Below are positions 62,671-64,000 of a stretch of 64,000 bases of DNA, one piece after another. The stretch is from positions 62,001 through 126,000 of the forward strand of contig CAYUVH010000054.1 of the NCBI GenBank assembly GCA_964448135.1, in the 5' to 3' direction. The notes under the pieces were generated by a model that saw nothing but the letters and a program-made list of their open reading frames with translations, ran no database searches and was not told the origin of the DNA. Source of the DNA: CAYUVH01 sp964448135 (GTDB lineage: Bacteria > Verrucomicrobiota > Verrucomicrobiia > Limisphaerales > UBA8199). Positions within the stretch are counted from its first letter, which is position 1, and each line of letters opens with the position of its first letter. Made by a program: the position numbers and the translations under genes.

Positions 62671-63203
62671 CGTTCAACCTCAATAACCGCAATGGAATAT
62701 GATCGGCTCAGGTTTGCTGTATCTTGGAAGATAACGAGGCTCCATGATTCCGATTACCCTTCGTTGCCACCTTCACCAAAAGCTGATTCAAACTCATACC
62801 GCCCAGACACTCTCCCCAGACCTTGAATGAACGCCCATCCAGCTCTGCCGGTCCAAGGTCCGGTTGATTCATCGGCGAATTGAGCCGATCAAGGAGTTCG
62901 TAAACCTCGCAAGCTTATGGGAGTGCTGAAAAATGGATCGTCTTCACACGTGCTTTACCCAATGTTTAAGCACTTTGTTGCAACCTGCACATCAATCCCA
63001 CCCAATGTTTATGCCTATTTCCCCTTCTGTTGCACCTTTGTTGCAGGTTGTGTTGCGGGTTGAAGCTCGATTCCGATCAATATTTATGCGGTTTGTTGCA
63101 TGTTGCGACTTGTTTGGGGGTATGCCACCCCGCGTCGCCCTCTTCGCCGAAATCAGTTGCACCCCCCGTGATATGTTTTACCCTGCTTTTTCGGCTCTGC
63201 ACC
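62671..63203. repeat. Intergenic region with three GTTGCA-containing repeats
   Basis: No gene is supported. Three imperfect units begin ACCCAATGTTTAAGC (62957), ACCCAATGTTTATGC (62999) and GATCAATATTTATGC (63075), each followed by one or more TTGTTGCA/GTTGC motifs. The tract is more AT-rich than its surroundings and ends about 95 bp upstream of the last gene, so it may be its control region. Confidence 0.5.
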
Positions 63204-64000
63204 ATGGCTAAACGAACCAACAAGCCCGAACCGTCTGCGGTCGTGGCGGACAATTCCTGGACGCGCAAGTCGTTCCTGATCATGGCCATCTGTCTGGGTG
63301 CCGTGCTGGGGGTGCTCTTCCACAAGAGCATGCTACCCCAGTACATCCTCTTCTCCAACGACGGTCCGCTGGGCGCCGACATGGCCAACACCATGCGCTT
63401 CCCCTCCGCCTTTGTCAGCATGTGGGCGGACCTGAACTCCATCGGCGCACCCGCCGGCAGCTTCAGCCTGCCGGTGATGGGCGGGTTCAAGTGGATCTTC
63501 GGACCCGTCGGCTACGCCAAGGTCTTCGGCCCGGGCATTCTGTTCCTGTTGGGCTGCTCGGTCTACCTGTTCACTCGGCAGATGAAACTGTCTCGGCCCG
63601 CCTGCATCATCGCCGGCATTGTTGCCCCCTTGAACGCCGGGTTCCTGTCGAACGTGTGTTGGGGCTCCGGTCAATTCGCTGTCACCGCGACCATGTGTTT
63701 TCTGGCGCTGGCGGCCATGGTGGGCTCGCGGGGTTGGGACGCCTGGCTGCGGGTGCCGCTGACGGGTTTGGCCGTCGGCATGGCGGTAATCGAAGCCGCC
63801 GACGTCGGCGCGCTCTTCAGCATCTTCATGGCGGGGTTCATCTTTTACTGGTCGCTGATCAGCGAAGGCCCCGTCGCGCGCAAAGTGACAGCCGGCATCC
63901 TCCGGGTGGCGATTGTGGCCTTTTTCGCCGCCTTCATCGCCGCTCAGACGGTCGGCGTCCTGATCGCGACCAACATCAAAGGCGTCAGTTCCGGCCAAAA
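63204..64000 (+). CDS. Polytopic membrane protein, N-terminal part (cut by window edge)
   Basis: An ATG at 63204 opens a frame of 265 codons with no stop before the right edge. After a short basic N-terminus there are at least six hydrophobic helices: AICLGAVLGVLF, FGPGILFLLGCSVYLF, IIAGIVAPLNAGFL, AVTATMCFLALAAMV, PLTGLAVGMAVIEAA and VAIVAFFAAFIAA. Between helices 1 and 2 a long loop contains FSNDGPLGADMANT. The layout recalls large GT-C/YfhO-like membrane proteins of Verrucomicrobia, but no family is assigned. Confidence 0.75.
   Translation, partial: MAKRTNKPEPSAVVADNSWTRKSFLIMAICLGAVLGVLFHKSMLPQYILFSNDGPLGADMANTMRFPSAFVSMWADLNSIGAPAGSFSLPVMGGFKWIFGPVGYAKVFGPGILFLLGCSVYLFTRQMKLSRPACIIAGIVAPLNAGFLSNVCWGSGQFAVTATMCFLALAAMVGSRGWDAWLRVPLTGLAVGMAVIEAADVGALFSIFMAGFIFYWSLISEGPVARKVTAGILRVAIVAFFAAFIAAQTVGVLIATNIKGVSSGQ

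Noticed and set aside
62957..63108. CRISPR array
   Set aside because: Only three imperfect, unequally spaced units, and no cas gene in the window.

Overview
The window is about 62% GC, densely coded on both strands, and reads as one chromosomal segment of a Verrucomicrobiota bacterium, probably near Pedosphaera/Limisphaerales. That placement is an inference from gene style: a prepilin-type protein with an H-x9-DG motif heading a glycan-degradation operon, GxGYxYP and GH127 secreted proteins, a complete kdp operon, and many short palindromic intergenic repeats. No rRNA, tRNA or CRISPR array was seen.

Layout. 1-5.0 kb: a tight minus-strand operon (sulfotransferase, aminoglycoside-phosphotransferase-like kinase, NAD-dependent epimerase, two-subunit transketolase, secreted protein) that looks like surface-sugar or small-metabolite modification. 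5.3-14.9 kb: housekeeping and signalling genes (argS, a PTS EIIA protein, an M50-like membrane protein, an OmpR-type two-component pair, a GNAT acetyltransferase, a class V aminotransferase, leuB). 15.1-19.9 kb: bifunctional putA and a secreted hypothetical protein. 20.0-28.3 kb: a complete potassium-uptake operon read right to left as 27-aa ORF, kdpF, kdpA, kdpB, kdpC, small membrane ORF, kdpD, kdpE, with a KdpE-like operator upstream. The 27-aa ORF and kdpF are very short genes added here by reading the sequence. 28.7-39.2 kb: a minus-strand operon for secreted glycan processing (pseudopilin, glutaminase-like DUF4965 protein, GH127, GxGYxYP/RCC1/LamG protein) with an array of five ACCYGTACCA repeats upstream.

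39.5-47.5 kb: a one-carbon/redox island (homocysteine S-methyltransferase, VOC protein, FdhD, FdhF/YdeP-type molybdopterin oxidoreductase, MetH-activation-domain protein, RamA/RACE-type ferredoxin-ASKHA protein). 47.6-52.4 kb: HEAT-repeat lipoprotein, metallophosphatase, peptide-binding lipoprotein, glyoxalase-like protein. 52.4-55.9 kb: the conserved folP-cdaA-cdaR-glmM cluster linking folate, c-di-AMP and cell-wall precursor synthesis. 56.3-60.8 kb: two tandem paralogous membrane-anchored proteins, a PfkB/RfaE-type kinase and a conserved hypothetical protein. 61.1-62.6 kb: an IS110-family element whose transposase is frameshifted by a GGCC duplication. 63.2 kb to the edge: the start of a polytopic membrane protein.

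The most unusual signals are repeats. Several palindromic families occur, some as inverted pairs with compensatory stem changes. Three repeats lie inside coding sequence without breaking the frame (argS, putA, and the signal-peptide region of the GH127 gene).
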